Shown here: in pieces, positions 16,928-25,258 of the stretch
Layout: every line of letters starts with the position of its first letter
How positions within the stretch are numbered: the stretch's first letter is position 1
Assembly (NCBI GenBank): GCA_036258055.1
Contig: DATAEK010000102.1
Coordinates: 1 to 64,000 of the forward strand
Source: DATAEK01 sp036258055
Lineage (GTDB): Bacteria; Acidobacteriota; Vicinamibacteria; Vicinamibacterales; 2-12-FULL-66-21
DNA: 64,000 bases
Direction: 5' to 3'
The notes under the pieces: model-generated
The model's input: the letters and a program-made list of their open reading frames with translations, nothing else
Databases searched by the model: none
What the model was told of the DNA's origin: nothing
Made by a program: the position numbers and the translations under genes

Positions 16928-17237
16928 AAGGTGCCAAGGTGCCTGGGTGCCTAAGGTGCTAGGGTGCCCAAGGTGCGAGGGTGCAAAGGTGCGCAATGTG
17001 CCAAGGTGCCAAGGTGCGCGTGCCAAGGTGCCAAGGTGCCCAAGAGCGCGTGTCATAGTGGCATGGGTGCGCGCGCAAGGTGCCACGGTGTCAACATGCG
17101 CGCAAAGCGCCAAGGTAGGCAGCGCGCCGCCAGCACCTTGGCACCTTGGCACCTTGGCACGCTGGCACCCAGGCACCGTAGCACCTTAGGCACGATAGGC
17201 ACCTAGGCTAGGCACCTTTGGTGCAGGCACCGACAAG
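16928..17237. repeat. GGTGCC/GGCACC low-complexity array, copy 2
   Basis: About 310 bp of the same words as the array at 9499-9708. The left part (16928-17045) is GGTGCCAA/GGTGCCTGG words, the centre (17046-17130) is degenerate, and the right part (17131-17237) is GGCACCTT words in inverted orientation. It shares an exact 18-base stretch with copy 1 (16936-16953 versus 9512-9529). The right end TAGGCACCTTTGG plus GGCACCGACAAG (17226-17237) matches the right end of copy 1. It fills the divergent spacer between the DnaJ-like gene and a small zinc-ribbon gene. Confidence 0.88.
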
Positions 17238-17255
17238 TAGCCGTAGAATTAGCTC

Positions 17256-17414
17256 GTGAAACAGTGCCCGCTCTGTGGAGAAATAATGCGGCTCTCGGTG
17301 CGTGAGGTGTCGCATCAACGGCCAGGGCAGCCGAATCCGAGCGTGCAGCAGATCCGGGAGTGGATCTGCCCCGAGTGCGACTACTTCGAAGAGGCGGACG
17401 CGGGCGAGGATTAG
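17256..17414 (+). CDS. Small zinc-ribbon protein (52 aa)
   Basis: A 52-residue ORF with GTG start (MKQCPLCGEIMRLSVREVSH...). It has two CPxC knuckles, CPLC near the start and CPEC about 35 residues later (WICPECDYFEEAD), a compact zinc ribbon. The acidic tail is DAGED. No Shine-Dalgarno is obvious; ATG codon 11 is an alternative but would lose the first knuckle. It converges on another zinc-ribbon gene with a 7-bp gap. Function unknown. Confidence 0.72.
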   Translation: MKQCPLCGEIMRLSVREVSHQRPGQPNPSVQQIREWICPECDYFEEADAGED

Positions 17415-17421
17415 GCCGGAT

Positions 17422-17646
17422 TCAGCGGGCGCCGAGCGTGAGCAGCACTTCGTTGCGCACACCCTCGTCGAAGTCGGCGAAACTCAGCTCTTTCTCACAT
17501 TCGTCACAAAGCACTTCGATTACCGCGGGGCGACCTTCCTCGTTCGCCTCCACGCGGGCGTCGTCGCGCACTTGGACGACGTGCATCTGCAGGGTTTTGA
17601 CCAGAAAATTCCGGTCGTTCCCGCAGTTCGGACAGGTCAAGGCCAT
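17422..17646 (-). CDS. Small zinc-ribbon protein (74 aa)
   Basis: A 74-residue protein, MALTCPNCGNDRNFLVKTLQ onwards, with CPNC at residues 5-8 and CDEC near 47, forming a two-knuckle zinc ribbon. It is otherwise beta-rich and acidic, ending LSFADFDEGVRNEVLLTLGA. No signal peptide is present. It is upstream-isolated (100 bp to the next gene) and convergent with the ribbon gene at 17256. Family not recognised beyond the zinc ribbon. Confidence 0.72.
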   Translation of the reverse strand: MALTCPNCGNDRNFLVKTLQMHVVQVRDDARVEANEEGRPAVIEVLCDECEKELSFADFDEGVRNEVLLTLGAR

Positions 17647-17746
17647 CTAGGGTGAACTCCTCTCCCGTAAACCTTCGAATTGTACGGGAACGGCTTTCGC
17701 AGACGCAATCAAGATTTTCGCGTGCGATTGCAGTACGATTCGCGCC

Positions 17747-17926
17747 ATGAACGACCGGGCACAGACGCGCCGCCAGGTTCGCAGCGAGGCTCGCGGCCCA
17801 CACTGGGTCGCGTGGGTACCCGACGCGAATGGCAAACCCGAACGCTCCGTCGTGCTGGTTGGAGAAACGCGGGAGGAAGCCGAAGAGCGGGCCCGGCAGT
17901 GGGCTGAACAAAACGCGCCGCGCTAG
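17747..17926 (+). CDS. Small conserved-looking protein, unknown (59 aa)
   Basis: A 59-residue ORF from ATG 17747 to TAG 17926. It reads MNDRAQTRRQVRSEARGPHW, then VAWVPDANGKPERSVVLVGE, then a helix TREEAEERARQWAEQNAPR. The beta-beta-helix pattern and the WVAWVP...VVLVGETREEA phrase look like a real small domain rather than chance. It resembles small hypothetical proteins whose product carries a single helix after a two-strand hairpin. Eleven bases separate it from a convergent small gene. Confidence 0.65.
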   Translation: MNDRAQTRRQVRSEARGPHWVAWVPDANGKPERSVVLVGETREEAEERARQWAEQNAPR

Positions 17927-17937
17927 CGGCGGCGCTG

Positions 17938-18189
17938 CTATTCGTCGGCGTCGCCGTCTTCGTCTTCGTCGAACTCCGACGGATCGCCGAGTCGAAGAAT
18001 CTGACCGGTCGAGTGCCCCGCCAGAATGCAGTGCGGTCCCTTCGCTTCGAGAGACACGACGGAGACGTCCCACGGACGGGCGCGATACGCCGCAGCCACG
18101 CACCCACACGGCAGGCCTTCGAGCGCCTCCAGCTCGAACACCGTGGCTGCCGGCCTGACGTAATTGAGCGACCCCGCAGGAACTGCCAT
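17938..18189 (-). CDS. Small protein, unknown (83 aa)
   Basis: An 83-residue protein. The ATG at 18189 is chosen because GGGAGG lies 6 bases upstream; the frame also opens at 18219. The sequence MAVPAGSLNYVRPAATVFEL, then LPCGCVAAAYRARPWDVSVVSLEAKGP, ends in a strongly acidic tail EFDEDEDGDADE. A CGC motif and one further cysteine are present. No membrane segment or family is recognised. Confidence 0.68.
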   Translation of the reverse strand: MAVPAGSLNYVRPAATVFELEALEGLPCGCVAAAYRARPWDVSVVSLEAKGPHCILAGHSTGQILRLGDPSEFDEDEDGDADE

Positions 18190-18355
18190 ACGCACCTCCC
18201 GACGCCGGCTCCAATGCAATCCCGAAGCCAGTTATTTGCTTAGACAGTGGGAGGGCCGCTTTGGTTCCTGAACGCCTCGAAAATCGTTCGTACTGAAACA
18301 GTTGGCTGGCGCGCGCCGGAAAACGGCGGGCGTCTCGTCCAGAGGACAAAACAGC

Positions 18356-18871
18356 CTACAAGAGACCCGGGTAGCTCACTCCGTCACCGGTTTGCCGCGC
18401 GAACTCGCTCAATTCGTGCGGTTTAGCCTCCTGAAGCGACAGTATGTGCCTTACCTGAACACCGCGCACAAGAAGGGCATCGGATAGCAACCGGCGGTGA
18501 CACTGCCACCAAACTGCCTCAGCGCACATGACCGACGTTGGCGTCAGGTGAGCGAATCGCTCGAGTGCGTCGAGAGCGGCGCGAAACGTTGCGGTCTCCA
18601 TGTAGTCCGCATACCCGCGGAATCCCTCGGTCAGCCATGCGGTGTTCGTCGAGTCGGGCCTGGGCTTCCGTAGACCTCCGAGGTCCGGAAAGTGTCGATA
18701 TAGGATTCCGTGCGACTCGAGAAAGACAGCGAGAACATCGCCGGAAAACTGAGGGTGACGTGCCGACCGCGGAATCATCCGCACGTCTGCAAGCTGACGA
18801 ATCTTGTGGACGTTCAGCAGCTCGAGGAACCCCTCGGCGGTGCGGGTCGAGTGCCCGATGGTGTAGATCAC
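18356..18871 (-). CDS. DUF488 family protein
   Basis: A 171-residue DUF488 protein with a GTG start at 18871, overlapping the addA stop in a GTGA (18868-18871). Family landmarks are the N-terminal IYTIGHSTRT, the LADVRMIPRSARHPQFS stretch, HFPDLGGLRKP, and the late VMCAEAVWWQCHRRLLSD cysteine/histidine region. The biochemical role of DUF488 is not established. Here it is the last gene of the addB-addA operon, so coexpression with DNA-end processing is likely. Confidence 0.9.
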   Translation of the reverse strand: MIYTIGHSTRTAEGFLELLNVHKIRQLADVRMIPRSARHPQFSGDVLAVFLESHGILYRHFPDLGGLRKPRPDSTNTAWLTEGFRGYADYMETATFRAALDALERFAHLTPTSVMCAEAVWWQCHRRLLSDALLVRGVQVRHILSLQEAKPHELSEFARQTGDGVSYPGLL

Positions 18872-21800
18872 GAGTAGACCAGTCGCCCTTCGACGGTCGC
18901 GCCGGGAAACAGCGCCCGGGCGGCAGCTACGTAGACGTCGAGCTGCCGCTGATGGATCTCGCGCGACGCTCCCGTTTTGATTTCCACGACCAGCACCGAC
19001 CCATCTGGGCGCTGAATGAGGCAATCGATGGTGCCGCGCAGGATCCCTCGAGCTCCGCTTGGATCGACGACTGAGAATGGCACCTCGTAGTGCGGTCGTC
19101 CATTCGACAGCCATTCCGACACATCCTTCCGGGCACGAATGGCACGCCAGGCCGAGATGGCCCGTGCCACGGCCGCGTCGGCATCGGTGACGGCGGCGCG
19201 CTCCTCGTCGCTCAGCAGCCCGATTGCCGCGGTGATTTCCTGGCGCGCCGATGCACCTGCCTTGACGATGTCCGGATATTGGAAGAGCCGGTGCACGAGC
19301 CGGCCGACAATCAACTCGACGCTCGAAGAGTGCGTGGCCGCGCCCGGCGCGAGCCTCTGGGTCACGGAAAGACGGGTCAGCGAGTCAGCAGCCAGCGCCG
19401 GACCGAGGAAGTCGCGGACCGGCATTGAGCGAGTTGCTTTGTCGAGCGGTTGAGCCGGCGCATCAATCGGCGGGCGACAGAGACGCCACTCGTACGTCCG
19501 TCCCGAGGGGCCGCTCCAGGCAACCGTTTCCCACTCCGGAAACGCAGAAGCCGCTCCGGCGAAGAGCGTCTTGATCGATTCGGGAAACACTTCTCCCAGG
19601 CTCCCGCGGCCAGGAACCATCGCGCCGTCCTTGAGCGGCGACGAGAGATACAGGCGATCGCGGGCGCGCGTGAACGCCACGTAGAGCAACCGCCGCGTCT
19701 CGTGCCGCTCGCGTTCGCGATCCGCCTCGTCCGCATCCGAGACAAAGGGTCCGATGGAGACGGACGGTTCGTCGTCGCCGTCCGCCACGACGCGCACCGG
19801 TCGCGGAGGACCGCTCGCGCCTTTCGAGAGATTCACCACGAAGACGATGGGAAACTCGAGGCCTTTTGCCGCATGGACGGTCATCAGGTTGACCGCATCG
19901 AGCGCTTCGAGCACGGCGTTCGATTCATCGCCCGCCGTAAGCGAGTCGAGATGATCGGCGATGCGCGGCAGCGTCGCGTATCCGCGATTCTGAATCCGCC
20001 GGATGAGGCCGCGCATCTTCTTCAGGTTCTCCCACGCCTGTTGGCGCCGTGGGCCCCGCAGCTCGTACGCGTACGCACTGTCGATGAGGATTTGCTCGAT
20101 CAGGTCGGCCGGCGGCACGCGATCGACCTTTGCGAGCCAGCTCGCGACCTGATCGCGGGCTCGGACGAGGACGCGCCGATCCTCATCATCGAGTTCCGCG
20201 AATGTCGATGCGGGATCCGGAGACGTCAGGGCCCGCGCGAGGTCCGGCGCGAGCAGCGCCAGGCCGCGATCGGAAATGCGGATGAACCGCGAGCGCAGGA
20301 ACGCCGCAGCCCGCAGATCGGAGTCGGGTCGCGCGAGATAGCGCAGGAGCGCCACGACGTCCTTGGTCTCGTCAGCGTCGAAGAACCCGAGACCTTTGTA
20401 CACGTAGGCCGGAATCCGCAACCGTTCGAGCTCGCGCTCGAACTCGCGATGGCTGGCGCGGGACCGGAACAGAATCGCGATGTCGCCGGGCGCGGCGGAG
20501 CGTGGAACGCCGGTCTTTCGATCGCGAACGGTATCCTCCCGCAGGATCCGCGCGATCTCGGAGGCGACGGCAGCCGCACAGGCCTCGGGATCGTCCGCGA
20601 CCGAGATGCCAAGCGCGGGTCCCCTCAATCGGTTCGCGGATGGATCCACGGGGAAGCTGTCCCCCTCGCCATACGTGAACGCGTCGGCTGTGCCAGCGGG
20701 CTGCGACATTTCCGTGAACACGTCGTTCACGAACTCGAGGAGCTCGGGTACCGCACGGAAGCTGCGCGTGATCGATCGACGGGGGCTGCCGGACGGTCGC
20801 AAGGCTTCGATGAAGCGCCCGGCCCGCTGCAGCACCGTCGCTTCGGCGTCGCGGAAGCGGTAAATCGACTGCTTGCGGTCGCCGACGATGAAGATTGAGG
20901 CATCGGCGGCGAGACCGAGCCCCTCGCCCCACGACTGAGTCAGAAGCGAGATGAGCTCCCATTGGGCCCGGCTCGTGTCCTGGAATTCGTCCACGAGCAC
21001 GTGGTGATAACGCGACTCGAGCCGGTAACGACTCTGCGCGAACTCGTCCATCTGGCGCAGGAGATCCAGCGCGCGCTGCAGCACGTCGGAGAAGTCGAGC
21101 ACCGACCGTTCCTCGAGCGCGCGCCGGTATTGCTGGAGCGCAATGCCGAACATCCGCCGGATCCCCCGCGCGAGGACGACATTCAAGTCGCGCGAGAAGG
21201 CGTACATGATCCGCTCGATCTGGGGCGCGATTTGCGAGACGGCCGATCGATGCCGCCGCGACGCGTCTGGTGTCGGGTAGTGCTCGCCGCGGTAGGGATG
21301 AATCGCGCCGCCCGCGCGCGGCTTGCCCTCGCCCGTGAGGAAGTGCGCCGCCACACGCTCGAGCGCGGCGCGAACGGCTGCGTCCGGCGTCTGGTCGTCC
21401 TGCCGCAGTCTCTGGATCTCGCGCACGAGCAGCGTGTAGCGTGGATGACCGGTTGGGCCGTCGGCGAGGAATCGTTCGAGACCGCCGGGTACGGTTCGCA
21501 GCGCGTCCTGAATCGCGGTTTCGGCGCGACGACACACGAGAGCAGACGTCAGGCCCGCAGGCCCCGTCGTGAGGAACCGGTCGAGGGCATCCCAGGCGAC
21601 CAGACGCCGCTCGAGCAGCATGCTGAGGCCTTCGCGCGTCCGGTTCACCCCAAGCTGCGCGAGAACGAGGGCCATGTCCGGATCGTCTTTTGCGAGGCTG
21701 GTAATGATGCGCAGCGACCGGTCCAGCGACTCTTCGATGAGCCGCGGGACCTCGGTCTCGTCGGCCATCTCGAAGCCGGGGTCGAGATCGGCTTCGAGCG

Positions 21801-22278
21801 GGAACTCGCGCAGCAGCGACAGGCAGAAGGCGTCGATCGTACTGATCGCGATCTCTCCCAGGCGATCGCGCAGCTCGACCCAGCGCGCTTTGTCGAACTC
21901 CGAACGTGCGGCGCTCTCGCGCAGCTCCCTCACGATCCGTTCACGCATCTCGGCAGACGCCTTGCGCGTGAAGGTGATCGCGAGAATGTTCGCGGGATCT
22001 ACGCCGGCCTTGAGCAGGTTGAGGTACCGCGCGACGAGCACGGAGGTCTTGCCCGTACCCGCCGACGCCTCGAGCACGACGTGGTTGCGAGGATCGACGG
22101 CAAACGCTCGTGAGGCCGCGTCGGTTGGGTCGACGGCCGAGACCACGGGCTCGATCGCACCCTCGCTGCTCGAGGGAGACGTCGACGGAGCCGCCGGCTG
22201 GTCTGGCTCCGAAGGCTCGACACCATCGCTGAAGAGTGAAAGCTGCGAGGCCCGACGGCGATCGCCAGTGTTACTCAT
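18868..22278 (-). CDS. addA: AddA-type UvrD-family helicase/nuclease
   Basis: A 1136-residue superfamily 1A helicase with a C-terminal nuclease. Walker A is ASAGTGKT (71-78), the DEAD-like box is DEFQDTS, and the arginine-finger/helicase motif MTVHAAKGLEFPIVFV is present. The end carries a PD-(D/E)XK nuclease (GTIDCLIQ, VVEIKTG, QLDVYVAAA). The start at 22278 overlaps the addB stop by 8 bp (ATGAGTAA); ATG at 22287 is an alternative. With AddB it would resect double-strand breaks for RecA loading. Length and order match AddAB helicase-nucleases. Confidence 0.93.
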   Translation of the reverse strand: MSNTGDRRRASQLSLFSDGVEPSEPDQPAAPSTSPSSSEGAIEPVVSAVDPTDAASRAFAVDPRNHVVLEASAGTGKTSVLVARYLNLLKAGVDPANILAITFTRKASAEMRERIVRELRESAARSEFDKARWVELRDRLGEIAISTIDAFCLSLLREFPLEADLDPGFEMADETEVPRLIEESLDRSLRIITSLAKDDPDMALVLAQLGVNRTREGLSMLLERRLVAWDALDRFLTTGPAGLTSALVCRRAETAIQDALRTVPGGLERFLADGPTGHPRYTLLVREIQRLRQDDQTPDAAVRAALERVAAHFLTGEGKPRAGGAIHPYRGEHYPTPDASRRHRSAVSQIAPQIERIMYAFSRDLNVVLARGIRRMFGIALQQYRRALEERSVLDFSDVLQRALDLLRQMDEFAQSRYRLESRYHHVLVDEFQDTSRAQWELISLLTQSWGEGLGLAADASIFIVGDRKQSIYRFRDAEATVLQRAGRFIEALRPSGSPRRSITRSFRAVPELLEFVNDVFTEMSQPAGTADAFTYGEGDSFPVDPSANRLRGPALGISVADDPEACAAAVASEIARILREDTVRDRKTGVPRSAAPGDIAILFRSRASHREFERELERLRIPAYVYKGLGFFDADETKDVVALLRYLARPDSDLRAAAFLRSRFIRISDRGLALLAPDLARALTSPDPASTFAELDDEDRRVLVRARDQVASWLAKVDRVPPADLIEQILIDSAYAYELRGPRRQQAWENLKKMRGLIRRIQNRGYATLPRIADHLDSLTAGDESNAVLEALDAVNLMTVHAAKGLEFPIVFVVNLSKGASGPPRPVRVVADGDDEPSVSIGPFVSDADEADRERERHETRRLLYVAFTRARDRLYLSSPLKDGAMVPGRGSLGEVFPESIKTLFAGAASAFPEWETVAWSGPSGRTYEWRLCRPPIDAPAQPLDKATRSMPVRDFLGPALAADSLTRLSVTQRLAPGAATHSSSVELIVGRLVHRLFQYPDIVKAGASARQEITAAIGLLSDEERAAVTDADAAVARAISAWRAIRARKDVSEWLSNGRPHYEVPFSVVDPSGARGILRGTIDCLIQRPDGSVLVVEIKTGASREIHQRQLDVYVAAARALFPGATVEGRLVYS

Positions 22279-25258
22279 CGCCGACATAATCCTTACGGCA
22301 GACGCCTGCGTACCCGCAGCGCGTGCAGAGGAACGGCTCTTCCGGATCCACGGGGAACGATCCCCGCTCGATCCCGGCAACGGCGCCCAGGAATCGCTGC
22401 TGCCCATCGGCCAGCGCCTGCTCGAGCGCCGCCGACGTACCCAGACCGGAGAACGCGTTCTTTTCCTTGAACGCGACGTAACCGGCGCGCGAGAGGGTCC
22501 ACGATCGGCCGTGCCGTCCCTCGAGCGCCTGGGTCGCACACACGCCGTACACCGGCAACTGCAGCGCCCGGGCGGGCCTCGGCGCGCGTCCGAGCTTGTA
22601 GTCGACGAGGCGTAGCGTGCCGTCGCTCAGGAGATCGATGCGATCGGCCTTGGCTCTGATACGGAGGCGTCGCGATCCGTCCTCGCCCCGGAACACGAAC
22701 TCCCCTTCGAGCGGATGTTCGAGCAGGCGCTCGACGACCTCCACCTGATGCTCGATCTCGAACGCGAAGGCGCGGGCGGCGAGCCCGGCGGCCGCTGCAG
22801 ACCCGAGGAGGTGCGTGCGTTCGAGCGCGCGGTCAGCCTCCGAAAGCGGTGACAGCCGATCGTGCGCGACCTCGTCGAAGAGCGTCAGCGCCGCCTCGAC
22901 GTTCGACGCCGTAATCTCTCGCCCACCTCGCGCGTGCCAGGTCTTGAAGAATGCTTCGAAGACTTCGTGCAGGAACTGTCCGCGCTCCTGGGGCGTCAGA
23001 CCCGACTCCACGTCGCGCTCTTCGTCGAGCTCGAGCACGTAGCTCGCGAAGTACTTGAACGGACACTCGAGGTAGCGCTCGACGTGACTCACCGCATAGA
23101 CCGACGGCTCGCGCGGACCGGCGGCGCCGTGGAACGCCTCGTCGGAGATCGGCGTCCGCGACTCGCGCAGCCGCAGCCATTCGGCTGCGTCTCCGATCAC
23201 CGCTGACGCCACGACCGGCTCCATGGACAAGGCTTCCTGGGCAAAGACCCTGACGCCCTCTGCCCCGGGACGACGCTCGATTGCGAGCCCACAGCCGGGG
23301 AGCTCCTCCAGGAACGGCGACGACGCGACAATCGCGTCCTCTTCGAGCGTGAACGATGACAGCGACACGCGCGCACGAGGCAGCCGGAGGAGATCGCGAA
23401 AACGGGCGCGGGCCGCCTGCAGTCGATCGTGCTCGTTCGGCCAGCCGAGCTGGGTCAGGAGCGACGAGGGATAGAAGATGTTGCGGCGCGCCCGGTCAGG
23501 CCAATCGGATTCGACCAGACCTACCAAGTGAATGTTATCCAGATCGGCGTACGCGGCCGCTCGCGCATCGAGGAGCGTGATTCCTTCTGTGCCGGTCCGT
23601 GGTGAGAACGTCTGACCTTCGACCCATCGCCGGACACCGCCCATCAATTCCGGCACGGTCAGCGGTTCGTCGCCGTGAACCGCGTGCGCCGCCGCGAGTC
23701 CCTGCAGGGCGCTGAGTATCGCTGCGCGGGCGCGCATGTGCCGTCCGTACCAGGCCGCGCTGTCGTCGGGGAGCTGTTCGTGAGCGGTAATGACCTCAAG
23801 CAGCGCCGTGAGCTGGCCTGATGCGGTCGGACGAGTCACCGCGTGCCGGATGTCGCGGGCGATCGACACGGCGGCGCGAATCCCACGCGCCGCTCGGTTC
23901 CACTTGCGCCCTTCCCTTCCTGACTGAACCTGCGCCGCCTCGAGCTCATCTCCCAGCTTCGCGATTCGTTCCCACCCGCCGAGGTACTTCGTGCTCCGGA
24001 GCAGCTCATCGAGCGCAGCCACGTCGGTCCGCTCGACCTTCTCCCCTTCGACGTCGAACCGCCAGTGCGGCGACCCGAGGAGATCGATGAGAGACGCACG
24101 CGTCGCCTCAGCGGCTGCGACCGAGAACAGGAGATCGATGGCCGCCGCGATCGGTTCGCCCGCGAGCGGCAGCGCATCGAGCGCCTGATACGGAACGCCG
24201 GCATCAGGAAAGACGTGACGCGCGAGATACAAGTACGGCAGCGGACGCTGAAAGACGACGCCCGTGCGATCGAGGCGCGGCGATTCCTTGACTGCGCGCG
24301 CGAAATTCGCAAGCTCCTCTTCGCGATCGCGAGACACGAACCACAGAACGGCGTTGTCCTCGGCCTCGGGCGCCAGGAGCACGGGCGGCACAGAGGGCCG
24401 GCGCCGTTCTTCAATCAGCCCGGGCAGCAGATCGTGCACGCGCTCGTGGAAGCCGGTCGCGAGCAGCTGCTCCGTCGCGATGACGTCCAGGTGCGTGATG
24501 CCTGGTAGGCGGGCCAGCAGATCGAAGTCAGCGGTCCACAATCCCACGGGGTCAGCGGCCCGGTCCCCGACAGTCACGACGATCCTTGAGTAGGGCGCGG
24601 AAGTCTCGCGTTCGAGCAGCCGCGCGCGAATGCCGTGCTCGTCGACTCCGCCGCTCTCGGAGATCCTGCGCTCGAACTCGCGGAAGGCCGAGGTCAGGAA
24701 CCGCGTTTGCACGAGCATTCGCTCGGCGCCGCGATCGATGGCGGCGCTGGCTTCGAGGCTACCGGTCATCAATCGTTCGAAGTCGTCAACCGTGCGGTCC
24801 CGGCGGCGGAGCTCGTCATAGAAGGCGAGCATCTCGCGGATCAGCCCGGGCCGCAGCCGAAACGGGGCGGCGTCGGCCGCGCTCGCGGACAGTGCCGCAC
24901 GTCTGAAAATGACCTCGCGATCGAAGCCGGTCAGAAGCGGCGGGACGTCGGGGATCGCGCGATGCCAGCGCCGGTAAAGCTCGTCGCGGGTCACGAGGTC
25001 AGGCACCACGACCGCACCCGGGGTCAGATCTCGGTCTTCTGGCCCACCCTCGCCTTTCTCAGAATGTCGAGAGCCGACCCCAAGCCGCAGATTCTCCAAG
25101 CTCGCACGCAGGGCGGCGGCGGCGCCGCGCGACGGGACCAGGACTGCACAGGACCGGGTGGTCAGGGGATCGGCGCCGAGAGCGCATTCGGCGATGGCTC
25201 GCTGCATCGCCGGAAGGTCCGGCACCCGCAGGAGCCGAGTGATACGGGGTGTGATCAC
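22271..25258 (-). CDS. addB: AddB-type ATP-dependent nuclease subunit
   Basis: A 995-residue partner of AddA. The N-terminus has the inactive helicase-like start (AVLVPSRGAAAALRASLENL). The C-terminal PD-(D/E)XK nuclease shows LRLVDYKLGRAP and LQLPVYG. Four cysteines at 732, 978, 981 and 987 (ECPFKYF; CTRCGYAGVC) match the iron-sulfur staple that holds the AddB nuclease domain together. It starts with GTG at 25258 within a GTGA overlap with the gene upstream. It would act in recombination repair of DNA breaks. Confidence 0.9.
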   Translation of the reverse strand: MITPRITRLLRVPDLPAMQRAIAECALGADPLTTRSCAVLVPSRGAAAALRASLENLRLGVGSRHSEKGEGGPEDRDLTPGAVVVPDLVTRDELYRRWHRAIPDVPPLLTGFDREVIFRRAALSASAADAAPFRLRPGLIREMLAFYDELRRRDRTVDDFERLMTGSLEASAAIDRGAERMLVQTRFLTSAFREFERRISESGGVDEHGIRARLLERETSAPYSRIVVTVGDRAADPVGLWTADFDLLARLPGITHLDVIATEQLLATGFHERVHDLLPGLIEERRRPSVPPVLLAPEAEDNAVLWFVSRDREEELANFARAVKESPRLDRTGVVFQRPLPYLYLARHVFPDAGVPYQALDALPLAGEPIAAAIDLLFSVAAAEATRASLIDLLGSPHWRFDVEGEKVERTDVAALDELLRSTKYLGGWERIAKLGDELEAAQVQSGREGRKWNRAARGIRAAVSIARDIRHAVTRPTASGQLTALLEVITAHEQLPDDSAAWYGRHMRARAAILSALQGLAAAHAVHGDEPLTVPELMGGVRRWVEGQTFSPRTGTEGITLLDARAAAYADLDNIHLVGLVESDWPDRARRNIFYPSSLLTQLGWPNEHDRLQAARARFRDLLRLPRARVSLSSFTLEEDAIVASSPFLEELPGCGLAIERRPGAEGVRVFAQEALSMEPVVASAVIGDAAEWLRLRESRTPISDEAFHGAAGPREPSVYAVSHVERYLECPFKYFASYVLELDEERDVESGLTPQERGQFLHEVFEAFFKTWHARGGREITASNVEAALTLFDEVAHDRLSPLSEADRALERTHLLGSAAAAGLAARAFAFEIEHQVEVVERLLEHPLEGEFVFRGEDGSRRLRIRAKADRIDLLSDGTLRLVDYKLGRAPRPARALQLPVYGVCATQALEGRHGRSWTLSRAGYVAFKEKNAFSGLGTSAALEQALADGQQRFLGAVAGIERGSFPVDPEEPFLCTRCGYAGVCRKDYVGDE

